The notes: generated by a model not told the origin, from the letters alone. Positions 1 to 7,147 are shown, numbered from the stretch's first letter. The stretch is DNA of 18,798 nucleotides from SUG1106 sp051883095 (GCA_051883095.1 JBJETB010000009.1:1-18798), one strand, 5' to 3'. Made by a program: numbers and translations.

Positions 1-246
1 TCTTTCCTCGTCTACCCGCCTGATTTACGCACATGGGTTACGGTTGCCTTTGGGACTTCGCTACCTATTGCCAGCTTATCCGCCATGTACGCCTTATATC
101 AGGTTTCTGTTCGTCAGGCTACGATTTCGCTATCCCTTCTTCTCGCCTGTACCTCGCGATACAAACCTTGGGAGTCGCTATCGGGTTCGTCGGTAACTAC
201 GCCCCTTGTGGACTTTCACCACAGACTGACGGCATGCCCGTCATAC
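1..246 (-). mobile_element. Group IIC intron, 5' part (domain I), cut by the left edge
   Basis: Read on the minus strand, the segment starting at 246 opens with GTATG (consensus GUGYG), then a GACGG/CCGTC hairpin, then GGTGAAAGTCC. It ends near the window edge with GTAAATCAGGCGGGTAGACG and GAGGAAAGA. This order of landmarks matches the 5' region of bacterial group IIC introns such as the Oceanobacillus iheyensis one, as I recall it. Group IIC introns typically insert just behind rho-independent terminators, and that is the position here: the hairpin at 253-281 lies directly upstream. The reverse transcriptase/maturase ORF and the 3' splice site would be beyond base 1 and cannot be seen. Short ORFs inside this segment are not genes. 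The 5' boundary is inferred from the GTATG and could be off by a few bases. Confidence 0.85.
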
Positions 247-250
247 AACA

Positions 251-285
251 TAAAACGGATCGGTACATTCCCGACCCGTTTTTTT
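251..285 (-). terminator. Rho-independent terminator of the carboxylate operon (intron target)
   Basis: The 11-bp arms 253-263 and 271-281 pair around a 7-nt loop. On the minus strand there is one G-U wobble, and the stem is followed by TTTTATGTT and then the intron. On the plus strand the same pair becomes an A-C mismatch but the T tract is longer (279-285). It lies 14 bp past the thioesterase stop codon, so it ends the minus-strand operon. Confidence 0.85.
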
Positions 286-298
286 ATACTTAAACTTA

Positions 299-751
299 TT
301 ATTTTTCTTTTTTTATCACAGCATAGGTTCCTATAGCTGTGCAGGCTGTTTTACCTGATTCCGGGATGATAGCCTCGCAGTAAGCTGTGGCATTTTTCTT
401 CCCTATTGAAGTGACCTTTGCCTTGATAAGCACACCGTCTTTAATCGGAATCGGACGCAGATAATTAATGGTCATAGAAATCGTAGGCGGAATCATCTCT
501 CTGCTGAAGCAGTAAACCGCCATACTCATAGTCAGATCCATCATTGTAGAGCTTATGCCTCCGTGAAGTGTTCCCAGACCGTTGACCTCCCAGTCCATCA
601 CCGGATATTTCAATGTTATTTCCTTCTCCTCATCGCTGTATGATTCCAATTGGGGAGCCATTTTCCCGTTAAGGGTATGTCTCATTTTAGTATTAATAAA
701 TTCAAGTTCGGCTTTAAGCCATTCTCCTGTAGTTTTGTTATTTATACTCAT
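299..751 (-). CDS. PaaI-family hotdog-fold acyl-CoA thioesterase
   Basis: This 150-residue protein is the size of a single hotdog domain. The PaaI signature is clear: VNGLGTLHGGISSTMMDLTM, with HGG at residues 63-65 and the conserved acidic residue D72. A second conserved stretch is SMTINYLRPIP. The family hydrolyses acyl-CoA or aryl-CoA thioesters in the cytoplasm as tetramers. Two starts are possible. ATG at 769 lies 4 bp after the upstream stop and has no Shine-Dalgarno. ATG at 751 has AAAAAGGAAA about 6 bp upstream, so I prefer it. It is the last gene of the operon with the transporter, kinase and esterase, which suggests CoA recycling or relief of acyl-CoA overload in carboxylate use. 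The substrate cannot be told from sequence. Confidence 0.88.
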   Translation of the reverse strand: MSINNKTTGEWLKAELEFINTKMRHTLNGKMAPQLESYSDEEKEITLKYPVMDWEVNGLGTLHGGISSTMMDLTMSMAVYCFSREMIPPTISMTINYLRPIPIKDGVLIKAKVTSIGKKNATAYCEAIIPESGKTACTAIGTYAVIKKEK

Positions 752-773
752 AGTCGTTTCCTTTTTCATTTTT

Positions 774-1538
774 TCAACTCAGTACTTTTTTTATGTAATC
801 CATCATCAGTTCAATCGATTTTCTTCTGATTTCACCATGAAAAATATGTCCGCCGCCCTCCATTACAAAGAGCTTTGCATCCGGAAATGCGGTCTCCGCT
901 TTTTTGGACCATGAAACGTCCACGGTTGTATCCCTGTCGCCATGAAACAGAAGGACAGGCTTCTTATATTTCTTCATTTCCTCATAAATGTCATAGTCCC
1001 AGATGTCCAGTGCATATGCACTGCCGGCAGTATACCATCCGCGAACTTCATATGTCTTCGGAACTTTTTCCTTTGACCTGAACAATTCATGAACTTCGTC
1101 CTTTATAAGAAGAGGAGGATACATAATTATGAGGCCTGCATAATGCTCAGGATTTCTCGTTGCTGCAATGGCAGCTGCATATCCGCCTTGGCTCGAACCC
1201 AGTAATATTATTTTATCGGGGTCAACAAAGTCCCACTTTACAGCTTCCGAATAAACCGCTTCCACATCACAGGCCTCTGTCATTATTGACATTTCTGTCA
1301 TTTCACCGTCACTTCTGCTGTCTAAGCTTCCACCACAAAAATCAAAGAGATACACAGCAATTCCATTAGATGCAAAATAATCTGCATAATCCTCTCCGGT
1401 CCTGTGTGTATGCAGTAATTCATGTAGGTAGATAATTAACGGAAAGGGTCCGTCACCTTCCGGTATATACGCTCTTCCGTATATCTTCTTATCTTCTCTT
1501 GATGTCCATATTTCTTTTTCAAAATATTTTTTTCCCAT
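774..1538 (-). CDS. Alpha/beta hydrolase (feruloyl-esterase/lysophospholipase-like)
   Basis: This is a 254-residue serine hydrolase without a signal peptide, so cytoplasmic. The nucleophile elbow is GSSQG with S116. The acid is D203 in HGDRDTTV and the histidine is H231 in GGGHIF, giving a complete triad in the usual order. The stretch LFDFCGGSLDSRSDG resembles the clostridial and Butyrivibrio esterase branch that includes cinnamoyl/feruloyl esterases; this is a family resemblance, not proof of substrate. I chose ATG 1538 because GGAGG lies 9 bp upstream; an in-frame ATG at 1565 lacks a site. It overlaps the kinase gene by 20 bp, suggesting translational coupling. In context it may release a carboxylic acid from an ester for the kinase and CoA steps. 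A dienelactone-hydrolase-like or acyltransferase role is the main alternative. Confidence 0.85.
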   Translation of the reverse strand: MGKKYFEKEIWTSREDKKIYGRAYIPEGDGPFPLIIYLHELLHTHRTGEDYADYFASNGIAVYLFDFCGGSLDSRSDGEMTEMSIMTEACDVEAVYSEAVKWDFVDPDKIILLGSSQGGYAAAIAATRNPEHYAGLIIMYPPLLIKDEVHELFRSKEKVPKTYEVRGWYTAGSAYALDIWDYDIYEEMKKYKKPVLLFHGDRDTTVDVSWSKKAETAFPDAKLFVMEGGGHIFHGEIRRKSIELMMDYIKKVLS

Positions 1539-2637
1539 GTAAATATGCCTCCGCCTGTGAATCATAATCAGCAGGAATTTCTTCTCCTCTTAAGACACGC
1601 AGACACCCTTGTGACAGAGCCTCCATTTCGAATTCGCCCGGGTATGCATATACATTTCCTATAAAAGAGCATGCCTCTGTTATACCTATTACCATGGCTT
1701 CATTGTAAATAAGGCCTCCACTAAGGAGTATACCATCCACCTTGCCCTCAAGTACAGCGGCCATTGCTCCTATGTGCTTTGTAATCTGGTATATAATAGC
1801 CTCCCACGCCTCTTGAGCTTTACAGTCGCCTGCATCAGCCCTTGCCTTAACCTCTCTGGCGTCTGAAGTTCCAAGAAGACTAACCAGACCGCCTTCTGTG
1901 GTACAATACTTTTTGACGTCCTCTTTTTTAACGCCTGAAAAGCATAAATCAATAATATCAGCGACAGGTATACTTCCGCATCTGGTGGGAGCCATAGGTC
2001 CAACGCCAAATGCTATATCGTTTCCGTCAATCATCCTGCCTTTCCTGTGTGCCGAAACTGAAATTCCTCCACCTACATGACAGACTATGTAGTTTTTTTC
2101 TTCATATTTCTCTTTCATAAGCTTTGCATGATGGATTGCTGTTTCTTTTAAATTGAGCGCATGTAAATGGCTTTGCCGCCTGATTCCTTTAATTCCGGTA
2201 ATCCTTGCCAGTTCCTGAAATTCATCAACTTCAGGCGGATTGACCGTATATGTATCGCATCCGAATTCTTGTGCATATAGGCTGGCCAGCTGAATGCCGA
2301 GCATCGCCGGATGATGAACACCATTTACTGCACCGGCAGCATGTTCAAGCATCATGGGACTTACTTTATAAGTTCCGCCCACTACAGGGAGCACACTCCC
2401 GCATCTGCCTACGCATGCATCAATTTTTTCTGTCGTTAGTATATCACTGTGCAAAATGTTATCAATGGTTTTCTTTCTGTACATCAGCTGGTCAGATATG
2501 CTTGTGAACTGTTTTAATACTTCCTGATCATGTGTTACCGAATCGCTGAATGCCTTTGCTTCATTTTCAAAAATTGCCACTTTAGTTGAGGTTGAACCCG
2601 GGTTTATAACTAAAATTCTGTAGGTGCCGCCTTTCAT
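1519..2637 (-). CDS. buk: Butyrate-kinase-like acyl kinase (ASKHA/acetokinase family)
   Basis: This 372-residue enzyme belongs to the acetate/butyrate kinase family, which phosphorylates a carboxylate with ATP (or runs in reverse to make ATP). Visible motifs are the N-terminal INPGSTSTK (11-19), the phosphate loop HVGGGISVSAH (187-197), GTSDAREV, and the C-terminal YPGEFEMEALSQGCLRVLRG. The start is ATG 2637, with AGGAGG 4 bp upstream; the reading frame is open further upstream but that part shows no homology. Several normally constant stretches differ from textbook Buk. GRCGSVLPVVGG replaces GRGG-type sequence, and RMIDGNDIAFGVGPMAPTRC replaces the usual DVNNAL/GEGPFSPERSG block. I therefore trust the family but not the substrate; branched-chain or aromatic acids are possible. 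It overlaps the hydrolase gene downstream. Confidence 0.87.
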   Translation of the reverse strand: MKGGTYRILVINPGSTSTKVAIFENEAKAFSDSVTHDQEVLKQFTSISDQLMYRKKTIDNILHSDILTTEKIDACVGRCGSVLPVVGGTYKVSPMMLEHAAGAVNGVHHPAMLGIQLASLYAQEFGCDTYTVNPPEVDEFQELARITGIKGIRRQSHLHALNLKETAIHHAKLMKEKYEEKNYIVCHVGGGISVSAHRKGRMIDGNDIAFGVGPMAPTRCGSIPVADIIDLCFSGVKKEDVKKYCTTEGGLVSLLGTSDAREVKARADAGDCKAQEAWEAIIYQITKHIGAMAAVLEGKVDGILLSGGLIYNEAMVIGITEACSFIGNVYAYPGEFEMEALSQGCLRVLRGEEIPADYDSQAEAYLHGKKIF

Positions 2638-2658
2638 TGTTCCTCCTGCTACTATAAC

Positions 2659-2691
2659 AACATGAGGATGGATTACATCCATCCTCATGTT
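2659..2691 (-). other. Perfect 15-bp intercistronic hairpin between atoE and the kinase gene
   Basis: Arms 2659-2673 and 2677-2691 are perfect reverse complements around a 3-nt loop. On the mRNA strand no T tract follows; the next landmark is the kinase AGGAGG about 17 bp on. It is thus not a normal terminator. It may be an mRNA-processing or stability element, or a partial terminator that sets the transporter-to-enzyme ratio. Confidence 0.8.
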
Positions 2692-2735
2692 CCAGTTATG
2701 TGAGTTAAATAAGCATTGATATAATAGTACGCAAA

Positions 2736-4160
2736 TTAATAGATACCAAGCATCCAGATTGTGCAGATAACGATTGTAGCGATACAAATTACTAATGTAT
2801 AAGGAAGCATCTTCTTGAAGTCAACCTTAAGCATTGTAATGAATGGTAATGCCCAGAACGGCTGAATAATATTCGTGGTCTGGTCGCCATATACATATGC
2901 TACTAACAGCTTAGGTACTTCAACATCAAGTTTAGCTGCTACATCAAGCAGGTAAGGACACTCGATGATGAACTTGGAACCGCCTGATGGTACGGCCATG
3001 TTCAGTACTGCTGAATATAAGTATGCAACATATGGGAATGTCTTCTGTGTTGAAATTGCCATGAATGCATCGGAAATAACAGCAGCTAAGCCTGTTCCTG
3101 TAATGATTCCGAAGATACCTGCATACAGAGGATACTGAATAATAACGCCCCATACTGCTCCAACTGAAGCTAATGCAGCCTTTACGAAGTTTTCAGGAGT
3201 TCCGCAAAGAACGAATCCAAGCATTAACATAGTGAAGTTGAAGTTGTTGATTGTAAGTCCGCCCATTCCGTTTGCTGCGAAGAGCTTGATGCACCAGATA
3301 ACACCGATGCCGCCGATAAGGCACTGTGTCCAGATTGTATTGTTCATCCAGTTAGCAGGTGTTGACTTATCCGGAAGCTTTGCATACATTGACTGTGCAT
3401 TCATAACATCGTTATAGAGTTCATCGCTGATGCCTTCCATCTTCTCAGCATTCTTAGGCATCATGAGCATTCCTACAACGAGAAGCATAATAAGTATAAC
3501 AACGCACTGTGATAAGTTCCATCCGGTAAGTACTGTATCAGTAAGCGGATATGACTCTGCAAGATAATTCTTAGCTGCATCAGTTGTACAGAGGCTTGCA
3601 AGGTATCCAGGAGTTGCGCCATAAAGAGGTGCTGCCTGTGAAATACCAACTGCAGGAAGAGCACAGCAATAGCTTACTGCTACAAGGGCAGGTGCATGGA
3701 TGCCATATCCTTTTTCTCTTGCGGCTGCAAGGGTTGAACGAAGGAGTGCGATGGATACCATCATACCGATACCCCAGTGGATAAAGTTGATAACAGCTGC
3801 CACGCAAACGTTCAAAATGAGAGCCTGTTTCCAGTTGTTAGGAATACGAGCAACTTTTTTAATAATCTTCTGTACAGGTGGTGAAATAGCAATTATATTA
3901 CCTGTAATCATGATTAGTGACATCTGCATAGCAAATGTAAGCAGACCCCAGAATCCTCCTACCCAGGAATCAACTAAGCTGGACTGCGTTTCTGTACTTG
4001 TGAACAGCGGAGCATCTGTAAAAATAATTGCCAGAATTGCTACGATAATTGTAAGGATGTACGCAAATACCATTGAATTAGGTGTCCAACGATCAAAGAA
4101 TCTGACGAACTTATCGCCAAATGTCATCTTGGACTTGTCATTTGTAACATTCTCGTTCAT
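2736..4160 (-). CDS. atoE: AtoE-type short-chain fatty acid transporter
   Basis: This 474-residue polytopic inner-membrane protein has about ten or more hydrophobic segments. It matches the short-chain fatty acid transporter family (E. coli AtoE, about 440 residues). Typical blocks are FIHWGIGMMVSIALLRS (126-142), REKGYGIHAPALVAVSYCCA (148-167), the ISQAAPLYGATPGYL stretch, PSGGSKFIIECPYLLD, and YGDQTTNIIQPFWALPF near the C-terminus. The family imports acetoacetate, butyrate and related acids. The start at 4160 has AAGGAG 7 bp upstream. It follows the small membrane protein by about 100 bp and precedes the kinase, so import followed by phosphorylation is the natural reading. Expression is probably controlled by the divergent TetR protein. 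Confidence 0.93.
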   Translation of the reverse strand: MNENVTNDKSKMTFGDKFVRFFDRWTPNSMVFAYILTIIVAILAIIFTDAPLFTSTETQSSLVDSWVGGFWGLLTFAMQMSLIMITGNIIAISPPVQKIIKKVARIPNNWKQALILNVCVAAVINFIHWGIGMMVSIALLRSTLAAAREKGYGIHAPALVAVSYCCALPAVGISQAAPLYGATPGYLASLCTTDAAKNYLAESYPLTDTVLTGWNLSQCVVILIMLLVVGMLMMPKNAEKMEGISDELYNDVMNAQSMYAKLPDKSTPANWMNNTIWTQCLIGGIGVIWCIKLFAANGMGGLTINNFNFTMLMLGFVLCGTPENFVKAALASVGAVWGVIIQYPLYAGIFGIITGTGLAAVISDAFMAISTQKTFPYVAYLYSAVLNMAVPSGGSKFIIECPYLLDVAAKLDVEVPKLLVAYVYGDQTTNIIQPFWALPFITMLKVDFKKMLPYTLVICIATIVICTIWMLGIY

Positions 4161-4261
4161 TTTTTTCTCCTTTCTTTCGACTATAATTTCATAATAGCGT
4201 ATAATTAATAAAAACTAGAACCACGCCACAGTATTAAACAAATTCAGGCAATTAACCAGAC

Positions 4262-4573
4262 TCACATAACAGAAGACTTTATCACCAAAAATAATCCAAA
4301 TACTACAGCAATAGCTCCCAGCACTCTGACTGCAATAACAGAAGCATGTCCGGGTTCTCTTGAACCATCATAACCGGATGAATCAAATTCCACTCTATCT
4401 TTTTTCTTTTTATGACCTTCGGCACGTTTGTGAAGGCGCGACTGCGATGCTACATCATTTTCATGCCACTTGGCAATCAAATAAGGGTTCGCCGCACAGA
4501 CACCGCCAACAAGAATCAGCAAGATTCCAAACTGTGTCAAATATTCAATTTGTAATCCATCTCCACCCGACAC
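4262..4573 (-). CDS. Small two-helix membrane protein of unknown function
   Basis: I do not recognise this protein. From the GTG at 4573 it is 103 residues. It has one hydrophobic helix near the start (TQFGILLILVGGVCAANPYL), then a highly charged, lysine-rich linker of about 45 residues (KRAEGHKKKKDR), then a second helix at the very C-terminus (VIAVRVLGAIAVVFGLFLVI). GTG 4573 has AAAGGATG 7 bp upstream. Two in-frame ATGs at 4597/4594 lack a clear site but are also possible. It is the first gene after the TetR-facing promoter and is followed by atoE. This suggests an accessory or partner protein for the transporter, which is inference only. Confidence 0.65.
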   Translation of the reverse strand: MSGGDGLQIEYLTQFGILLILVGGVCAANPYLIAKWHENDVASQSRLHKRAEGHKKKKDRVEFDSSGYDGSREPGHASVIAVRVLGAIAVVFGLFLVIKSSVM

Positions 4574-4617
4574 GATAATACATCCTTTCTTCATCATGCA
4601 GTTTAGTAGTCATATTC

Positions 4618-4633
4618 AGTGAACGAATTCACT
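4618..4633. promoter_or_regulatory. Palindromic operator at the start site of the atoE operon
   Basis: AGTGAA and TTCACT arms flank a 4-bp centre, making a 16-bp inverted repeat just downstream of the -10 box, over the expected transcription start. Size and position fit a TetR-family operator, with the divergent TetR protein as the obvious candidate. A second TGAATTCA palindrome lies at 4680-4687, upstream of the -35. Confidence 0.6.
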
Positions 4634-4639
4634 ATAATC

Positions 4640-4667
4640 ATTATAACCATCTTTTTTAATTAGTCAA
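4640..4667 (-). promoter_or_regulatory. Strong sigma-A promoter of the atoE-buk operon
   Basis: On the minus strand, TTGACT (4662-4667) is followed after 16 bp by a perfect TATAAT (4640-4645). The start would be near 4633, inside the palindrome at 4618-4633, so bound repressor would block it. Confidence 0.75.
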
Positions 4668-4779
4668 TAGTTTTTTGACTGAATTCAATGATTATATTCA
4701 ATTATTTTATTCATAAATAAAAAACCGCATATTTTAAGCTGTTTGGGATATTTTTTTTTACTTGTTTTGCCAAATTGCC

Positions 4780-4809
4780 TTGCAAAAGCAGTTAGATGCA
4801 TGGTATAAT
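4780..4809 (+). promoter_or_regulatory. Sigma-A promoter of the TetR gene
   Basis: TTGCAA (4780-4785), an 18-bp spacer and TATAAT (4804-4809), with the extended -10 TG (TGGTATAAT). It leaves an untranslated leader of about 80 bases before the ATG at 4896. The rest of 4598-4895 is AT-rich divergent promoter DNA with no gene. Confidence 0.65.
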
Positions 4810-4895
4810 TATCCTGTTGTTTAAATTTTTTTGATTTGAATTTCATTTATAGTGATACTACATTAAGATTACATGTATAGGGGGAAGGTCTTAAA

Positions 4896-5516
4896 ATGCC
4901 AAAGGAAAACAAAGACAATCACAAGACTAATCGGCAGCGTCAGGCCGAAAAATCCAAACAGAAAATTTTTAATTCTGCTCAATATTTATTTGCAAAATAT
5001 GGTTACGATAATATAACAATTGCGGATATATGCAAACGTGCCGGTGTATCAACCGGACTGTTTTATAACTATTTCGGTGCAAAATCAGAAATCCTGATGT
5101 TTTCGGATGATATATTAAGCAAATATTACGAATCGCACCGCGACGAAATTGAATCCATACCAAATGCGTTAGACAGACTTGAAGAGCTCATATATCTAGG
5201 TGTAAAAATTATTACTGAGAGCCCATCCTCAACTCAAAACGCACGTGTTCACTATATGCGCGCATGTCAGGGAATAAAACCTTCTATCTTTGATGAGTCA
5301 CGTACAATTATACAGCTTATGAAAAATGCTCTGGCAGAAGGACGTGAAAAAGGCCAGATTGTATGTGATACTCTGACAGATGATGAAATAGTAACGGTGA
5401 TGTTTGATCATATGGTAGGTATTGCGATCCACCTTCTCAATGTGGAAGATAAAGAAGCGACCCTTGTTCAGGTTCGCAAAGAAATAAACTTCATATGTTC
5501 GATTCTCAGGCCTTAA
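4896..5516 (+). CDS. TetR/AcrR-family transcriptional regulator
   Basis: This 206-residue protein has a standard TetR N-terminal DNA-binding domain. It runs RQAEKSKQKIFNSAQYLFAK, then YGYDNITIADICKRAGVSTG and LFYNYFGAKSEIL; the helix-turn-helix lies at about residues 40-59. The C-terminal 140 residues form the all-helical ligand-binding and dimerisation part, which diverges between members and does not reveal the ligand. GGGGGAAGG lies 8 bp before the ATG. It is divergent from the small membrane protein/atoE/buk operon, whose promoter holds a TetR-like operator. The likely role is derepression of carboxylate uptake in response to the substrate or its CoA ester. Confidence 0.93.
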   Translation: MPKENKDNHKTNRQRQAEKSKQKIFNSAQYLFAKYGYDNITIADICKRAGVSTGLFYNYFGAKSEILMFSDDILSKYYESHRDEIESIPNALDRLEELIYLGVKIITESPSSTQNARVHYMRACQGIKPSIFDESRTIIQLMKNALAEGREKGQIVCDTLTDDEIVTVMFDHMVGIAIHLLNVEDKEATLVQVRKEINFICSILRP

Positions 5517-5524
5517 AAAGCATT

Positions 5525-5558
5525 AAATCCCTTGGAATTCCAAGGGATTGTGTATTTT
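5525..5558 (+). terminator. Rho-independent terminator of the TetR gene
   Basis: Ten-bp arms 5526-5535 (AATCCCTTGG) and 5540-5549 (CCAAGGGATT) flank AATT, starting 9 bp past the stop codon. The tail GTGTATTTTA is only moderately T-rich. The stem core closely resembles the guaA terminator at 7169-7192. Confidence 0.7.
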
Positions 5559-5579
5559 ATGGGATTATTTTACCGGACT

Positions 5580-5600
5580 TTTTGTCGTCAATTTGTCGTC
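5580..5600 (+). repeat. TTTTGTCGTC direct repeat, left copy (with tandem partial copy)
   Basis: TTTTGTCGTC at 5580-5589 is followed by TTTGTCGTC at 5592-5600. The same 10-mer occurs in the same orientation at 7148-7157, on the far side of the AbiE module. The second partial copy overlaps the abiEii stop codon. This may be an attachment-site remnant; a composition coincidence cannot be excluded. Confidence 0.45.
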
Positions 5601-6443
5601 ATTCCATAATCATTTCCATAATGTTCTTAATGGTATCGCAAGCATCATCAAAAGAAATGCCTTTCGCGTAATCGAAATTACTCTGGTACTTTTCCCAGAA
5701 GTTTCGAAGCTTCTTGCTGGAGTTAATTTCTCTAATGATATCCGAGTAGTTTTCCAACACTTTGCGGCTGCCGCGTTTATTTGCAGTACGTTCCAATGCC
5801 TGCCTAAGAGTCTTCATGTTGCACTCTGCACCTCGTAGGGAATACAGAATATATACATCGTAGAAGTCCCTCGGACGTGTATTTGCAATGCTGCGGGATA
5901 ATATCGTTTCAAGCTTCTCTGATAACACAGTTTCAATATTATACGCAAGAATGCTAATCGAACGGTTGTCAAACATAAGGGAAAAGCTATACTCAATTTC
6001 CCTCGGAGTAATTACATCCCCGGTAGTAACATCCACCGTCAAAGGAACGCTTATTGGTGCGTAATTCGCTTTCAGCGCAACGCGTATTCCGGGATAATCG
6101 TCACCTTCACGGATGTCCGAAATGTCCATTATCTCAAACTTTACATCGTCTTCAATTTCTACAGCGCAGATTTCTTCAAATATCTCTCTAATTGATTCAT
6201 GGGTCAATGAAAAACCTCTGATGGTGGTATCCAAATCCATAGTCGCGCGTGTATCTAAACCAACAACTGCAGAAATAAGAAAGCCTCCCTTAAGAATAAA
6301 ATTTTTTTATATTTTGATAGAGAAATCCTCTCCAGCAATCTTTCCAGCATATAATTCTGCATAACAAGCTGGGCAGAGATGTTCTTTTCCATCGCTTTCT
6401 TCTTGATAAAGGCTTTAAGCTGCATTGGATTTTTTGTAATCAT
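5599..6443 (-). pseudogene. abiEii: AbiEii nucleotidyltransferase toxin, frameshifted
   Basis: AbiEii proteins are nucleotidyltransferase-like toxins of type IV toxin-antitoxin/phage-defence modules. The N-terminal part starts at ATG 6443 (GGAGG 7 bp upstream): MITKNPMQLKAFIKKKAMEK, then ISAQLVMQNYMLERLLERIS. It loses frame in an A7 tract (T7 at 6302-6308 on the plus strand). The rest, including MDLDTTIRG, the SEKLETILSR block and RPRDFYDVYIL, continues in the next frame down to 5599. With eight A residues the frame would be restored, giving SKYKKNFILKGGFL and a protein of about 281 residues, the usual family size. As it stands, the GG...DLD nucleotide-binding motif is split between frames, so neither fragment should be active. 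Alternatives are a homopolymer sequencing error, or slippage or a -1 frameshift that makes some full-length protein. Confidence 0.85.
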
Positions 6444-7033
6444 AATAATACCTCCATGTAACGAAGGATTTTGGACTTTACGCGAAGCTGCTCTGCGTAA
6501 CACAATAGTTTATTTATGTCTTTACCTTTGGATATCGCATACTTCTTCATTGCCGCTCCCACAATCTGAATGTCACTGCCGCTACCTCGTAAAATATCAC
6601 ATAATGTTCTTTCAAGGTCATAAGCAAGGATTGGATTGCCGCAAGGGGAGCTCAATTCCATTACACCTAAACAATAGTTTGCCGGCACAACACGCTTGGC
6701 AATTATGTTTTCCTTTTTCAATGATGGTGTGTTGTAACCTTTGGGAAAAGTCATGGTATAATGTACAGGTGTGCGGTCAGAATAACCCAGAAGATACAGT
6801 GCTGTTTCATGTGAATAAATTCCTCGCCCATACTTTCGCTGCAATAGGTAAAAATCATCTTCCCAAGTGTTGCATAGTGCATAAAGACCTCGACCGAAAC
6901 GATAAATCTCCCCTTTTTCTACGAGTGCTTGCAAAACGCTACGGTGAAGTCCTGCGGCAGTTACCTGTGCTGCCGTAATAATTCCACCCGATGAAGCCTC
7001 CAAAAGTTCTTTAATTTTCTCATTATCTGTCAT
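6440..7033 (-). CDS. abiEi: AbiEi-type antitoxin / autoregulator
   Basis: This 197-residue protein has the AbiEi layout. An N-terminal winged helix (about 1-60) includes GGIITAAQVTAAGLHRSVLQ and EIYRFGRGLYAL. The characteristic middle stretch is YSHETALYLLGYSDRTP and HYTMTFPKGYN. A C-terminal part contains YDLERTLCDILR. AbiEi proteins neutralise the AbiEii toxin and repress their own operon. The start at 7033 has GAGGTGAAA upstream. The stop overlaps the abiEii start by 4 bp (ATGA at 6440-6443), a classic coupled toxin-antitoxin layout. The gene looks intact although its partner is frameshifted. Confidence 0.9.
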   Translation of the reverse strand: MTDNEKIKELLEASSGGIITAAQVTAAGLHRSVLQALVEKGEIYRFGRGLYALCNTWEDDFYLLQRKYGRGIYSHETALYLLGYSDRTPVHYTMTFPKGYNTPSLKKENIIAKRVVPANYCLGVMELSSPCGNPILAYDLERTLCDILRGSGSDIQIVGAAMKKYAISKGKDINKLLCYAEQLRVKSKILRYMEVLL

Positions 7034-7057
7034 AGTTTCACCTCATTTCGACCATTA

Positions 7058-7094
7058 CACATTATATTATAATAAAATAATGTGCGTTCGTCAA
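7058..7094 (-). promoter_or_regulatory. abiE promoter with inverted-repeat operator
   Basis: On the minus strand, TTGACG (7089-7094), a 17-bp spacer and TATAAT (7066-7071) form a near-consensus sigma-A promoter. An inverted repeat, CACATTAT (7058-7065) and ATAATGTG (7077-7084), straddles the -10 box. A further palindrome, ACATAA-T-TTATGT, lies upstream at 7119-7131. AbiEi proteins are known to autoregulate through inverted repeats in their promoter, so these are the likely operators. Confidence 0.7.
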
Positions 7095-7147
7095 CAGAGA
7101 TATCATTTTGCTTTGCACACATAATTTATGTTTTATTTTACCCCTTA

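Noticed and set aside
33..336. Two short plus-strand ORFs near the left edge
   Set aside because: They lie in the structured 5' part of the group IIC intron and across the terminator, with no ribosome binding site or recognisable protein.
2638..2787. N-terminal 50-residue extension of the kinase frame
   Set aside because: No homology and it crosses the intercistronic hairpin and the end of atoE; the ATG at 2637 has a strong AGGAGG.
3700..4194. 164-residue plus-strand ORF antisense to atoE
   Set aside because: It mirrors the transporter reading frame; no ribosome binding site and no family resemblance.
5599..6240. Treating the 213-residue C-terminal AbiEii frame as a complete gene
   Set aside because: It begins in the middle of the catalytic motif and has no ribosome binding site; the missing N-terminus lies directly upstream in another frame.
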